NCBI GenBank assembly: GCA_028455995.1
Contig: JABELC010000002.1
Location: 124,001 to 188,000, forward strand
From: Scleromitrula shiraiana
Taxonomy: Eukaryota > Ascomycota > Leotiomycetes > Helotiales > Sclerotiniaceae
Reading direction: 5' to 3'
Length of the DNA: 64,000 nucleotides
In this document: positions 27,301 through 41,760 of the stretch, piece after piece
Layout of the letters: each line of letters starts with the position of its first letter
Position numbering within the stretch: the first letter of the stretch is position 1
Program-made: the position numbers and the translations under genes
The notes under the pieces: model-generated
Seen by the model: the letters and a program-made list of their open reading frames with translations, nothing else
Database searches by the model: none
Told to the model about the DNA's origin: nothing

Positions 27301-30300
27301 TGTGAATATGTTACTTATAGATGGAACTCACAGTCAACAAGAAGATTCGAATCCACTTCTCCAGCACACGCCATATTTCACTTTGGATATCCTGAAGTGC
27401 CTAAGCGGGTCAGTCTCTCCATACGTAGTCGAGTGAGGTCTCTGTACCAATGATGCACTGAATATGTTCTTGTATGTATTGGCATTCAAGATGTACCAGT
27501 GAATGACTCATGAGTCAGTGCAATTACAACAGAAACAATGGCTACCATGAAGGGTATATATGAATCATGAAATTTCGAAGTATTGTAGGTTCAAGCTGCT
27601 GGGAATGTCACAACAAACATCCTTTATATTGCGCCAGGTTGACATTGTTGCAAGCATTAACTACTCACTACCTACCGAGGCTTTAGAATAATATTAGATG
27701 TGAGCACCATTACTATTGCTGTCAGCACCTAAATTTGCCATTCATTCTTTTTCGCTATCATTGAAGCTAAAGCATTCGTTGTTATATTATCGAATACGTA
27801 AAACGAATCAACAATATCTTCCAAAGCCGATAGATTCAGACCTTCTGAAGAAGGCATCACAATTCGTATCTTAATATTAAGTTCTTGCGAATATTAAAAA
27901 AAGGTGTCACTGTATTCCAACGGACCAAAATCTCTAAAACCTCCCCCGCTGGGCGCGATAGCTTTTTATTACTCAGACTTTGATTATGGAACAAAGCTTT
28001 AAATTCTTCTATCAAGGTAAAGCAACCACTAGGATCACTATTCACTTTTAAATCTACATACAGTACCCTACCAATAGCAGCAGACTACTCCGATCATTGA
28101 ATATCAAACTATCAATCTATTGACCCGAGCTAATCTTCCTAAGTCTAAGCCATAACCTCGTTCCAAAAGCTTGTAAGCTCGATACCGCACGGAATATTTT
28201 ATCAGCTATATAGTACCCGTCACTCTTCAATCGGTCAGATTTCATCACGCAGGTCTTCAGCCATCACAGATTGTCTCAGAGGTTCTCGGCGGCCATGACT
28301 TTCAGATTGATTGGTGGTGCTGTTTGTGTCCATGTATTTGTCGAAGTTTGAATTTATCTTATTAATATTGAATGATAACTGAGTTTTTGTCATTGTTGTC
28401 TACGCACTGTCGGTAATATTTGCGCTTTCAGACGATCCGAAACTTAGGGAAGAAATTGTTGAAGGTATAAAAATATGACTTGGTACTAACAACCAGCCAG
28501 ATACCGATCCCACTGATTCCCAATGATAGACAGCCAGCTGTTTATTTTGGTGTGGTGTAATTTTCCGTAGTAAATACGAGCCTTTAGGTCCTTGTATGCA
28601 CTTCAATGAGCCCACCAACCTACATTTGAGTTGATTTATCTATTCATCCTAACCCAAGGGATGAACGAGCAATCTCAACGAAGGTTTTCTATCTTTAGAA
28701 ACTATCGAAGTAGTAAAATCTTTCCATCCGCAAATATGAGTCTCCTAGATAAAAACTAGTCCCACTCGATTCTCCCAGCTCACAGTGGGTTCTCGAATGA
28801 GAAGACTTGTATAAATTCTAAGAAGTACTAACCCGATCCAGCTTTCATAAAAGTTTTGCTTAGGAGAACGAAAGTACCCTGCATGCGGCGAAGTATAAAC
28901 CGAGATCCTTTGCTTGGTTAGTGGTGATCAATAGACTCTGTTTGAGAGGAACTAGGAGGTTCATCTACCAGCGGCATCTGTACTTCATATGGATAGAGTA
29001 TTCAATGGGAGTTGCAAGCTTTCTTATAAGTGACACCAAAAATTGGAAAGATAAACGACAGTGAAAAAGTGTAGTATTTACTGCTGTCATTTTGCCCCTC
29101 ATGTGTCTCAGTCTGAATAAAGCCAAGAATCATGCGCGATTAGAATCGATAAACTGGCGCTTCATCTAAACGACAGTGAAAATCAAGTGCATCAATGGTG
29201 ATATTTATGGTCACTCAAAACTTTCAACTTCATTCACTATCATCGCCTGGACTCTACTTAGGCCAATTGACCAAGGATTGTTCCTTGGATTCCACTTGTG
29301 TAGATCATTCACTAACATCACATCTGCCCGCTACCCCTCAAAATGCCCATCTTTATTCTACAAATTCCAAGGGGGTGAATATGAATACTTTTCAAATCGA
29401 CAAGTTCAGGTTCTTCTACTACAAGGATTCGAATTGGGAAAAAATATCTCTGATGTTTTGCCAGGTATCATTGTTTTCCCATGTCCTTATCGAGGAAGTA
29501 TGAGACTACAAGATGTACAAAATGTGAGGTATATGATGAGTTGAACAATCTAACATATAATTGTTGTTATTTGTATAAATTATTGTCATTCTATTATATC
29601 TGCTGTTGTTTTTACTTAAGTTTTGGGAATACATCTAATCCTATAGCTATAAATCACCCCCAAGAAGCAAAAGGAAATCCATTCAACACTTTACTTGAAA
29701 ACAGCAACGAAATTCTCTGCTTCGATCTTTACTCATGAAATTAATGTACAGCAATTCTAACTTAGCATGCTGGACAGAAAGATTGCGCTCAACAAGTTGA
29801 GGTATATATAGACATACTTCGCATATCCACTCCCACCCCACAACTTTCTTAAAACCCACTCCTAGGAGGAAATCAAACATAGTGAATGAACATCCACTTC
29901 CTCGCTACACCAAGCTATTTTCGGTACGCAGGTATAAAACAACCCATCACAACCACTGGTATATCGAGCCATAGCAACATGTAGAGAGGGTCGAGCATTT
30001 AGACTATGGGAATTAGAAGCTGGAGATTAATTTGTAGTGATACATGAATCATCGTCATTGTTGTCATGCGATTCCCACCGTCACAATCATGATCATGAAT
30101 GAGCTTCTCTGCTAATGACTGGGTGGAATGACGACGCAAATGTCAAATCTTGAAGCAAAGGTTGACAACAATCATACAATGCGAGAAAACGTAATATAAC
30201 CTCCATGCCTGCAGGGAATAGCATCTCATAGCCCATCTTGTATACAAGCTTCTCGTTGCACCGGCAGGTCATTTTTTGTTTTTATCGCTAATGCGAAAGA

Positions 30301-30696
30301 TTGGACTCTGGGGGATCCATCGTTGGGATCATCTGTGTTTTTATGTTGGGAGAGGGGAATTGTATGGGGTGTAGGGTGGGGATTTTGAAGATATGGGTTG
30401 CGCGGGATGGTGGGTATGATGCATAAAATACAAGCTTCATTCAACTGAACAGAGTAGACGAATCTATATAATTGTTGAGTTAAGATGGGTGTTATAGTGT
30501 GTTATACATCTATTGTTTCAATCCCAGAAGAAATGAGAAATGTGGTCCATAGATTAATATAGCTCCTAGAGGAGCATGGTGTAAGATCCAACATATGAAA
30601 TTCCACATATAGTACACATAGACAGACGCTCTTATATTATAACCCCAACTCCATTAACAGACAAATCTGACTCATTTCCAGCAGCCGCGCATACCA
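24317..30696. other. 6.4-kb gene desert
   Basis: No supportable gene. Frames such as 24892-25254, 26404-26703 and 29176-29544 (plus) have no known motif. Short recurring strings occur (AGTGAATGAA near 25707, 26823, 27123 and 29881; AACGACAGTGAAAA near 29053 and 29170), probably chance or old decayed repeats. No tRNA B-box with a matching stem was found. Confidence 0.5.
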
Positions 30697-31990
30697 CTAA
30701 GCATACTTAATAGGTCGTCTATCCTGCGCATATACATCTTGTACATATCTCTCCCCACTAGAACGATACTGAGCCGGAGGCTGATGTTCTCTCGATATTC
30801 TTTCCGTCCTTACACCTGCACTTGCATGAGAATTCGATCTCAATATACTATCTGCTGTTTCAGGCCTAGTATGAACCTCCCTACTGGTACTCGGTCTTCT
30901 CGATCCCTGGCCATGATGACGATTATGATGGTGGTGATGCCGAGCTTCTCGTTCTAATCTTTCCTTCTCATCCCTTTCGGCTTCTTCTTCTGCGGATAGA
31001 TCTTGGGTTCCGTTTACTTGTTCGTAATCGAGGGCTTTGATGAATTTGTAGAATGCGGCTGAGAGGATGGCTCCTAGACATGGTCCTAGCCCTGGAATTC
31101 GTTAGACTCTGTTGTATATTGAGTCTTATGATGACAGATTATCCAACTCACAATAAATCCAATGATATCCCCTGAATCCACCAATAACATCAGCGCCAAA
31201 AGCCCTAGCAGGATTAAGTGCACCCCCAGTCCAATAAACACCCATGAGTTCTGCGACAAAGAGAGCGAGTCCTATACCAACGGGGGCAACGAAAGTAGCT
31301 TTTGTTTTTTCGGCAGCAAGCATCAAGATTGTGAAGATCAGTTCAATGGTGAAGAACATTTCGAGGAAGAGCCCTTGAGTTATGGTTGTACCGTGGGTAA
31401 GAGCGACGCGGAAGAGGACGGTGTCTCCGGGGATGAGACCTTTGACTGCGGCGGCTGCGGTGATAGAGGCTAAGATTTGGGCTAGGAATATGAATATTGA
31501 TCTATTAAGGGGTTATTATGCTGAGTTTTGACGGATGGTTGAGTGATGTTGAGAGGAATAGATATTGAAGTTTGGCATTGGTAAATGAATGAATTTACTG
31601 ACCTGACAGGACCTACTACGCCCACAAGACACAGAGCAAGAGTGACCTATCTGACATTTAGCTATAGATTCTGACATCCATTCACTCTTCTCAGGGTAAT
31701 ATCCTTAGAACAATACATACAGCAGGATTGAACAAACCCCCACTAACTCTAAAGAATATCCAAACATTGATAGCAAGACTGAACCCAAAGATCAAAGATA
31801 TATAAAGTAGCTGGTTTAGATCTGGACTTGCTACTACAGATGTAGAACTCTGTGATTGTTGATTTGCTGTTTGAGTTCCACCATATGCGAAAAATAGGAA
31901 GAGAAAGGTTCCAACGAATTCACCTAGGGCTGCTACGAAATGATTTTTCAAATTACCAAACCTGGTATTGGTCTTGATGCTTATTTTCAT
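30697..31990 (-). CDS. Aquaporin (MIP family water channel)
   Basis: Four exons on the minus strand: 31990-31721, 31646-31603, 31501-31152 and 31091-30697. Phases agree and the product is 352 residues. Aquaporins are six-helix tetrameric membrane channels. The first pore motif NPA is at residues 88-90, its following V-T-L supplied by the second exon, so the intron splits the loop right after NPA. The second, NPAR, is at about 201-204 (GGALNPARAFG). The residue after NPAR is Ala rather than the Asp of glycerol facilitators, which favours an orthodox water channel, although substrate is inference. The N-terminus FGNLKNHFVAALGEFVGTFLF matches fungal aquaporins. The roughly 100-residue C-terminal tail is hydrophilic with a His cluster (ARHHHHNRHHG) and Ser/Arg repeats, likely cytosolic and possibly regulatory. 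The second intron uses a GTCAGT donor. Confidence 0.9.
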
Positions 31991-33064
31991 GATGGTATAT
32001 TGAATGCGAAGAGATTAGAATACTCGAATGGATCAAGTTGCAATGGAAGTATATTCAAAAGAAGGTCAAGCTCGGAAAGGATGAAGAAATTCAGTCAATC
32101 GCACAATACATCGAATTTGAAGATTTCCAGGAAACATTTCTATCATGTTTTAGGAAATCATGACATCTAATACTGGTGGTTAAATCAAACTAGAAGGAGG
32201 CTGGAAGACCTCGTAGTAGTTTGCGTATTGCGTAAAGATAGCAAAGTTGCTAGCAAAATGTGGCTGCTCCCTATAAACTCTATCCACAATATTGACGGGA
32301 GGCAAATTTCTTAGTGGCTTTAGAGCTACCATTTGCCTCTTGAAGGATACTGAATCCTAGAATGAAGCTCGTGAATAAAAGGTATGTACTACCTCCCCGA
32401 ATAGATAGATATCTTTGTGGGAAGCAAACATTTGAAAGGAAGGTGGTTCAAGGGAAAATTGATAGATAATGAAGAAATCAAATCATTTGGTGACAGGCCA
32501 ACGAAACTAGCGTCGGGTAGATACGTAAATAGCATGGAGCTAACATCACTAGAAGAAAGATCGATCCGTTGAGACAGCATGGCAATCTATACGAGTTTTG
32601 TGAAGACTTTTCTCAAAAGCGATCTTGGGTGGTGAGTTCGATTCAAACAAGTACTATGTAGGTAAAACGATGGGGTTATGGAGGGGCAACAGCAACGAAA
32701 ATGGTTAAAACATGTAAATGAAAAAGTTGAAGTTGAAAAAGTATTATATTCTATTATCAATGAGATCATTTTTGAGTAAGTATGTTCATGCAAACTTTAT
32801 GACCCAAATCATTTAGCTGTAGATCATGTAGTTGTAGGTTTATTAGAATGTCAATCAATATTCACATGATCGATTCAAAAAAGCACTTTACACGATCCCA
32901 ATTAAGCTAGTCAATTAAACGCGCCCTGACGCGGTATCCCTTTTTGATGAAATTTCGCGTTTTATTTATCAATTTAATGCTACGACGACAACTTCGAACC
33001 CCACTCAATATCAATAAACATTGAATGTCAACACCAATAAATAACATCACAATCTTCATTTAAA
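31991..33064. other. Divergent promoter region between aquaporin and MCM3
   Basis: About 1.1 kb separates the two start codons. The left part is the aquaporin 5' region. The right part holds the CGCG-core sites described separately (32918-32959). A 63-codon minus-strand frame at 32389-32580 and a 68-codon one at 32587-32793 show no known motif. Confidence 0.55.
32918..32959. promoter_or_regulatory. Cluster of MBF/E2F-like CGCG sites upstream of MCM3
   Basis: Three CGCG cores sit within 42 bases, about 105-147 bases before the MCM3 start: AACGCGCC (32918), GACGCGG (32928) and TTTCGCG (32953). Fungal MBF/SBF factors bind ACGCGT and CGCGAAA-type elements and drive MCM genes at G1/S. The third site matches CGCGAAA exactly on the other strand; the first two deviate at one flanking base. 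Function is inferred from position and from known regulation of MCM genes. Confidence 0.5.
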
Positions 33065-35849
<2,785 letters not shown>

Positions 35850-36343
35850 GGGTTGTGTTTGGTTTGGTTGGGATGGAGAGGAGAGGGGAGGGGGAGATTA
35901 CATGGAATGGGATGGGATACGTATCGAGGGACGGACGGACGGACGAACAGACGAACAGACGAATAAATGGGGAGATGGATGGATAGATGGATGGATGGAT
36001 GGGATGGATAGAGATGAATTAATTTTACACGATACGTCAAGTTTTTGATTTACTAGTACCTCTTTCTAGAGGAGTTTGGTCAAGGGGAAAGAAAGTACCG
36101 ATTGCTCATGATGAGATCAGATAGGGGAAGAGATGAGATGATATGATATGAGATGAGATGAGAAGAAACTTCAACAGTGGAAAGATATATCTACCTATCT
36201 ATCTATTCATTTTACGCTCTATCGCTATCGCTATACTACAAGTTCCATGCCCATCCATCTATCCATCCTTCCTTCCTTCCTTCCATTCATCTTCAGTTCA
36301 ATCCATCCCACCCCATAAAATTCCCACCTCAATTCAATAAACA
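35850..36343. other. Short intergenic region, simple repeats, tail-to-tail
   Basis: The 3' ends of MCM3 and CAP face each other here. It contains a GGACGGACGGAC/GATGGATGGATG stretch (about 35930-36005), a GATAT/GAGAT stretch (about 36131-36165) and a TCCTTCCTTCC run near 36267. No gene. Confidence 0.7.
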
Positions 36344-38120
36344 CTAACCAGCATGTTCCACAATCTCTGTAATCACCTTCCCATCCCTAACAACACTCCT
36401 CAACTGTTCCGGTAACGGACTTTCCTTATAATCACCCTCCTCGCCCTCAGGTGTAAGAATATTAACACTAGCGCATTTACTCGTAAACACCTCCGTATTT
36501 AGACTATCCTTCCCTAGATAAATCTGAGCCCCATCAACTTGATCCATCATGATCGTAGGAAGGAAACCTAAAACTTGAAGGGCGAAATTAGGAGCTTTAA
36601 TGACATCGACGGATGAGACGAGGGATTCAATGACGAGGGAAAGACGGGGGGAATTATCGATTGAGATTGCGTTTGCTTTTCCTTTAACCATGATGACGGT
36701 TTTGGAGCAACGACTGATGAGGATTGAGTGGGAAATTTCGGCTTGAATTTCAATTGGTTCGGATTCATTTTCGTAGTTTTCCTGGAAGAGAATTAGTATT
36801 TCGCATACACCATCCAAACATACAACTTACAATAATCCATTTATTACCCTCAAGTTTCTTAACAGGGGGTTTCTTCGTACGTAAAGTTTCAGGCTTTGGT
36901 TTCTTTCCTGGAGCTGGACTCTTTCCACGAATAGATGAAGTCGAACTTGTTAAACTATCAGTTCGAGTTGGAACAGTAGCACCTGCTCTTAAAGCTGGAT
37001 TTTTATGTGTCATTTGTTCAGCGTTGACTTTGCGTAAACCCTTGGTAACTGCCTCTCCCTTGTTGAGTTCTGAAAATACAGCACCTAAACCACTGCTAGC
37101 ATCTTGTTTTGGTGCAGGTTTTGGTACATCGTCGAAGACTGGTGGAGGAGGTGGAGGAGGGGGAGGTGGTGGTGGTGGACCTCCTGCTGCTTTTGGATGT
37201 GGAGCAGCTGGAACCGGCGCATTTGCATCTACAGATTGAATTGCAGCTTCCACATCTGCGCCCTTAGGATTCCAAAGAAGACCATTTGGAAATGTTTCCT
37301 TAACATATTCACTGAGTTCTTTAAAAATCTGATAATATGCCTGTACCCATTCCACTTGTTTTGGATCTCTATAATAGAAAGTCAGTAGCTTATCGAAATG
37401 TCGTAAAGTATAAGGTTGCCTACTTCTCCTTGAACTCCTTCAAAATTCTATTCCCATAGTATTGCGCCGAGCCCAATGATTCATCAACATGTTTAAAAGG
37501 TTTAGTATCCATAGTGACCCAAGCAAGAACACCAATACTTTCAGATAATGCGCTGAGATTATTGAAGAATGGGGAATCTCTATTTGAACCTCGAATATCA
37601 TCAGCGGCAGAGATAGCTTCTTGTAATGGTTTGATGAGTTGCAGGAAAGATGCGGATTGCATATCGGGTTTCTTTGCTTTGGTTGAAACCAAAATGAATC
37701 TTCGTTGTCCAACAAATCCCTTCAAGAGAATTGAAGCCTACATTGTATACATTAGCTTCTTGTTTGAACCAATTTCCGGATACCAATGAAACCAACCTGC
37801 TTTGCAACAACACCACCAATTTCATCACTAAGATTGACATATTTCTTAACGGTTCCAGCGATGAAGCTATCAAATTCCTCAACGGATTCTGGTAGGGGAT
37901 CTGCATGTGCGACGATCTTTGCGATTGAGGGAGCTGCAGTGACGGGTGTAGGAGCCAGTTGATTGATAGATGGAGTAGGAGCAGGAGGAGTAACATCGTT
38001 TGTCTTTATCTGATCAATTGGAGGAGGTATAGTTGAAGAAGCGATATCCTCTAATCTTGAAGTCGCAGCTTCGAGCCTTTTTATCATCAAAGTTAGTTGA
38101 TTACTCGTAACGGGATCCAT
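36344..38120 (-). CDS. SRV2: Adenylyl cyclase-associated protein (CAP/Srv2)
   Basis: Four exons on the minus strand: 38120-37797, 37737-37424, 37368-36831 and 36781-36344, all in phase, giving 537 residues (yeast Srv2 526). CAP recycles actin monomers, helps cofilin sever filaments and links to adenylyl cyclase. The first 40 residues form an amphipathic helix (LTLMIKRLEAATSRLEDIAS), as in the cyclase-binding and oligomerisation segment. Residues about 75-240 are the helical N-CAP domain (FVGQRRFILVSTKAKKPDM). A run of 13 prolines lies at about 277-289, the profilin/SH3-binding segment. The WH2-like region and then the beta-helical C-CAP domain follow (LEGNKW through VDVIKAPNFALQVLG, VDGAQIYL, SVVRDGKVITEIVEHAG, about 386-537), which binds ADP-actin. 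The first intron uses a GTTGGT donor; the others are typical. Confidence 0.95.
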
Positions 38121-38611
38121 GATTTGGAAGATTTGAAGATTAATTGGAAGTTCTGAATGATTGAATATATGAATTTCTTCAATATATAGAACAAATAGTT
38201 CAAGAAAGGATTATATCAAATCAAAGATATAAGTTATTCTGAGAGATTCAATTGTAAGGTTTAGAGAAGAGAAGGTAGAAAAGAAGTATATGAATTATGA
38301 CAATACCTCTTTATGAGAGTAGTTAAATTATGCATATTATTCGTAGCCATGTTTACTCGAGTATAAACGGTTATAAGCAGGTAAGGTAGAGTATAGAAGT
38401 GGAAATATAATGCAAGGAGTTGTTTTTGATGGTACGATGGTTGTTCCAGATGAAGGAGAAGGAGGGAATATCGTAGAGAGGATAGAGTAGAGTGGAGTGG
38501 AGTGGAGTGGAGAGGAATGGAGTGGAATGGAGTGGAGAGAGAGTTTATTGAAGTAGTGGGTGGACAACTTTGATAAAGGGGAAGGAAGGAAGGAAGGAAC
38601 TGTAGTGTAGT

Positions 38612-38719
38612 GGAGTGAGTGGGTGAGTAAGTAAGTGAGTGAGTGAGTGAGTGAGTGAGTGAGTGAGTGAGTGAGTGTGTGAGTGAGTGAGTGGTTAGTA
38701 AGTGAGTGAGTGAGTGGTT
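38612..38719. repeat. GTGA tetranucleotide array
   Basis: About 25 tandem GTGA/GAGT units with a few interruptions, lying about 490-600 bases upstream of the CAP start codon. Confidence 0.85.
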
Positions 38720-38930
38720 GGAGCTTTTTCTTTTTGGTAAAGCTCTCTCGGTTCTCTTACAGCGGGAGAGCGGGACAAGCTTTTCTTCGTGCGTGGAATC
38801 AAACGTTTCTAAAAATTGAAACTGTACTTATTATTATTAATGCAAGGGAAATATAATGATGTAGTGGAGAAGTAATAAAAAGTGAATTAAAATATATACC
38901 AAGGTAGGTAGGTACCTAGGTATATATATA

Positions 38931-38972
<42 letters not shown>
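38931..38972. repeat. TA dinucleotide array
   Basis: A nearly uninterrupted TA tract of about 40 bases in the CAP/PfkB intergenic region, interrupted by one G. Confidence 0.9.
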
Positions 38973-38975
<3 letters not shown>

Positions 38976-39603
38976 TTTTGGAAGTAAAGTATAGTAAAGT
39001 GAAGTAAAGTAAAGTGAATGTTTGAATGATGAGCTTTATAGAGATATTGTTGACTTTAAAAGGCTTTTTAATAAGAGTTGTTGACAGTTCTCTCTGTATG
39101 AGGTGAGTTATTATTATTTATTACTTATTATTTATTATTAGTTAGTTCTACTTATATGTAAGTTTAGTTACCTATCATAGTTTTCCCCTTCCGATAAAGT
39201 AACCAAGCCTTGAAGTACAATTGTTACGTAATCTTACCAATTCACTACTACCTACCTATCTATCTATAGTAGTTCTATAGTAGTTCTATATATTTGATGT
39301 TCAATATTCGGAGCTTGTTAACTGGGTAGCTGGGTATAAACACTAGACACTGGACATTGAACACTGAACACACTTGAACACATTTTAAACTTATTTATTT
39401 ATTTAATCATTTAATCATTTAATTATTTTAACCTTATATATATGGCTTCATAATTTTATTAAAGATCCATACAATTACACAAATGGTTCTTTCACTCTCC
39501 CGTATTAATTTAACAAGGACTTTCTTCAAGTTTAATTAGAATTTGGAACTTGGAACTTGTCATTCTAACATTCGATATAAAAAATGTTATGGTCCAAGAT
39601 ATA

Positions 39604-39634
<31 letters not shown>

Positions 39635-39923
39635 TCTATGTACAATATCTCTTGTTGACATTTCTCTTACTTCTTGCTTCTCACCGATCACCTCTCACCT
39701 CTTACCTCTTATCTCTCATCTCTCACCTCTTATCTCTCATCTTTCTTCACTTATCTTCCTCTCTCCCTTCATCATTCCATCTCTCTCATCTGTTAAATAT
39801 TCACTCTTTTGCTTACGTTCATTATCAATACAATCATTACTCAGTACATTCATTCATTATCTTCAACACCTCAACCTACCTACCTAACTAGGTCGCTGAC
39901 CATCTCTTATATATAAAATAAAT

Positions 39924-41760
39924 ATGAGTAAAGATGAAAACCAAATTCCCCCAGACCAAGAAATTGATTTCTGTACACTTGGAATGTTCATAATTGGTAT
40001 GTATGATGTTGTATTGTCTTTTCATTATGTTATCATCATGTTCAATGCATGCCAGCATGCCCATTTGGAGGGGTCGATTAGTATCAGCCACTTCAAGTCA
40101 GCTCCAAGAATCCCTCAGAACATTGACTACTTCCTACCATAACCCAACTGAATTAAAATTTGATATTTGAAATATTGGATATCAATATTCATTGAATACC
40201 TTCAGATTCATATCAGTCACAAAAGCTTCATGGTCCTTTCAAATACATTTCATATCATTTTTAGTGACTTTGACTTGAAATCATTGAAGAACTGTCACAC
40301 ATACATAAATACAACTTTAATTTGATTGTTGGCACAAAGTCGTGTAACATTTACTCAACATTACTTGATTAATTAATATATTAATGAGGCATTTTACAAC
40401 CTAATCCCATTAAATTCATCTTGGTTTGAAGTTTGAGATAGCGTTTGAATAAATCTATTTATCTAATACTATGAACTTATCACAACGAATTCATCCTTCT
40501 TGATACCTTTGTCTTCCATAAAACCAATGTCAATACACAATACTCATTTGAAAATTTACTCTAATTTATCAACAACTCCCTCTAACAGCATGATTAGATG
40601 AAATACATTATTTACCTCCAACACCATCCGTATATGATGTTCTAGGTGGAGCTGGTTCATATTCTGCACTTGGAGCCCGTCTCTTTTCCCCACCACCCCT
40701 CTCAAAAACCATATCCTGGATAGTAGACAAAGGATCCGATTTCCCCCCATCAATAGCCACCCAAATAGAAGCATGGCAAACAACCTGCGTAATAAGAGAC
40801 GACCCCACACGTCTCACAACCCGCGGCTGGAACGGCTACGACAGCAACGAAACTCGAGCCTTCAAATACACAACCCCCAAACTCCGCCTCGACGAAGATG
40901 CCCTCACACCCCCCCTCCTCTTCTCCAAATCCTTCCATCTCATCTGCTCTCCCACCCGCTGCATATCCCTCGTAACATCCATCCTCCGCCGCCGCAAATC
41001 CATCTCTCCCTTTTCCCCAAAACCTCTCTTCATCTGGGAACCAGTCCCCGATCTCTGCACCCCTAGCGAACTCCTAAACTGCACCAACGTCCTCCCATAC
41101 ATCGATATCCTCTCGCCCAATCACCAGGAACTGGCCGCTTTCATGGGCGATCCCTACCAGGGACTTGATCCGCACACCGGCACCATATCCACCACGTCCG
41201 TCGAACGAGCTTGCGAACAACTGCTTGGTTCTATGCCCCTGCAATCCTATGCCCTAGTAGTCCGCTGCGGCGCAGCAGGCTGCTTTATTGCGAAGAATGG
41301 AGGACGATCAAGACGACCTTCTGTAGCGAGGAGACGTCGTCCGGCCAATCATTCAAGAGGTGGTCTCACCATCGATATGAATATGGAAGATCTATTCGCA
41401 GGTCTCCTATCCACATCCAAAGACGGCGAAATCACATTCGAACGAAATGAGTATCCACCTATCGATCCGGGGATCGAGCGATGGTTACCTGCGTTCTGGG
41501 ACGGGGAAACGGAGGGGGGGAAGGAAAAAGTGGTGGATCCTACGGGAGGGGGGAATGCATTTTTAGGGGGGTTGGCGGCGGGGATGGCGAGGGGGAAGGG
41601 GGTTGTAGAAGCGAGTTGTTGGGGGATGGTGGCGGCTAGTTTTGCGATTGAGCAGGTGGGGGTTCCGGAGTTGGGGGTTGGGGAGGAGGGGGAGGAGATT
41701 TGGAATGGGGTGGGGGTGGAGGAGAGATTGGGGAGGTATTTAGAGAGGGTTAGGATTTGA
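39924..41760 (+). CDS. MAK32: Mak32-like PfkB family protein
   Basis: Two exons, 39924-39996 and 40598-41760, giving 411 residues. The join yields LGMFIIDEIHYLPPTPSV followed by YDVLGGAGSYSALGARLFSP, which reads continuously as the family N-terminus and fixes the acceptor at 40597 (after CTAAC and GATTAG). The intron is 601 bases, long for this genome. Mak32 in yeast is needed for stable maintenance of M1 double-stranded RNA virus; the fold is that of ribokinase-like PfkB sugar kinases. The nucleotide-side motif reads DPTGGGNAFLGGLAAG, where active kinases carry G-A-G-D: the usual catalytic Asp is Asn here. An Arg-rich insertion (RRRRPANHSRGGLT) sits mid-protein. Codons near the 3' end are strongly G-biased. 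Confidence 0.88.

Larger units (their letters stand above)
38121..39923. other. Repeat-rich intergenic region between CAP and the PfkB gene
   Basis: A head-to-head gap of 1.8 kb without genes. It has a GAGTG/GGAGT stretch (about 38485-38530), GTGA arrays (about 38612-38719), a TA array (38931-38972), ATT runs near 39110 and an AAT array (about 39601-39633). Frames over 39543-39891 translate CTCATCTCTCA-type repeats and are rejected. Confidence 0.65.

Noticed and set aside
38612..38719. Possible CRISPR-like periodic array
   Set aside because: It is a plain GTGA microsatellite with no spacers, and the genome is eukaryotic.
39543..39891. Two overlapping plus-strand frames of about 80-114 codons
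   Set aside because: They translate TCTCATCTCTCA and AAT repeats; the real gene starts at 39924.
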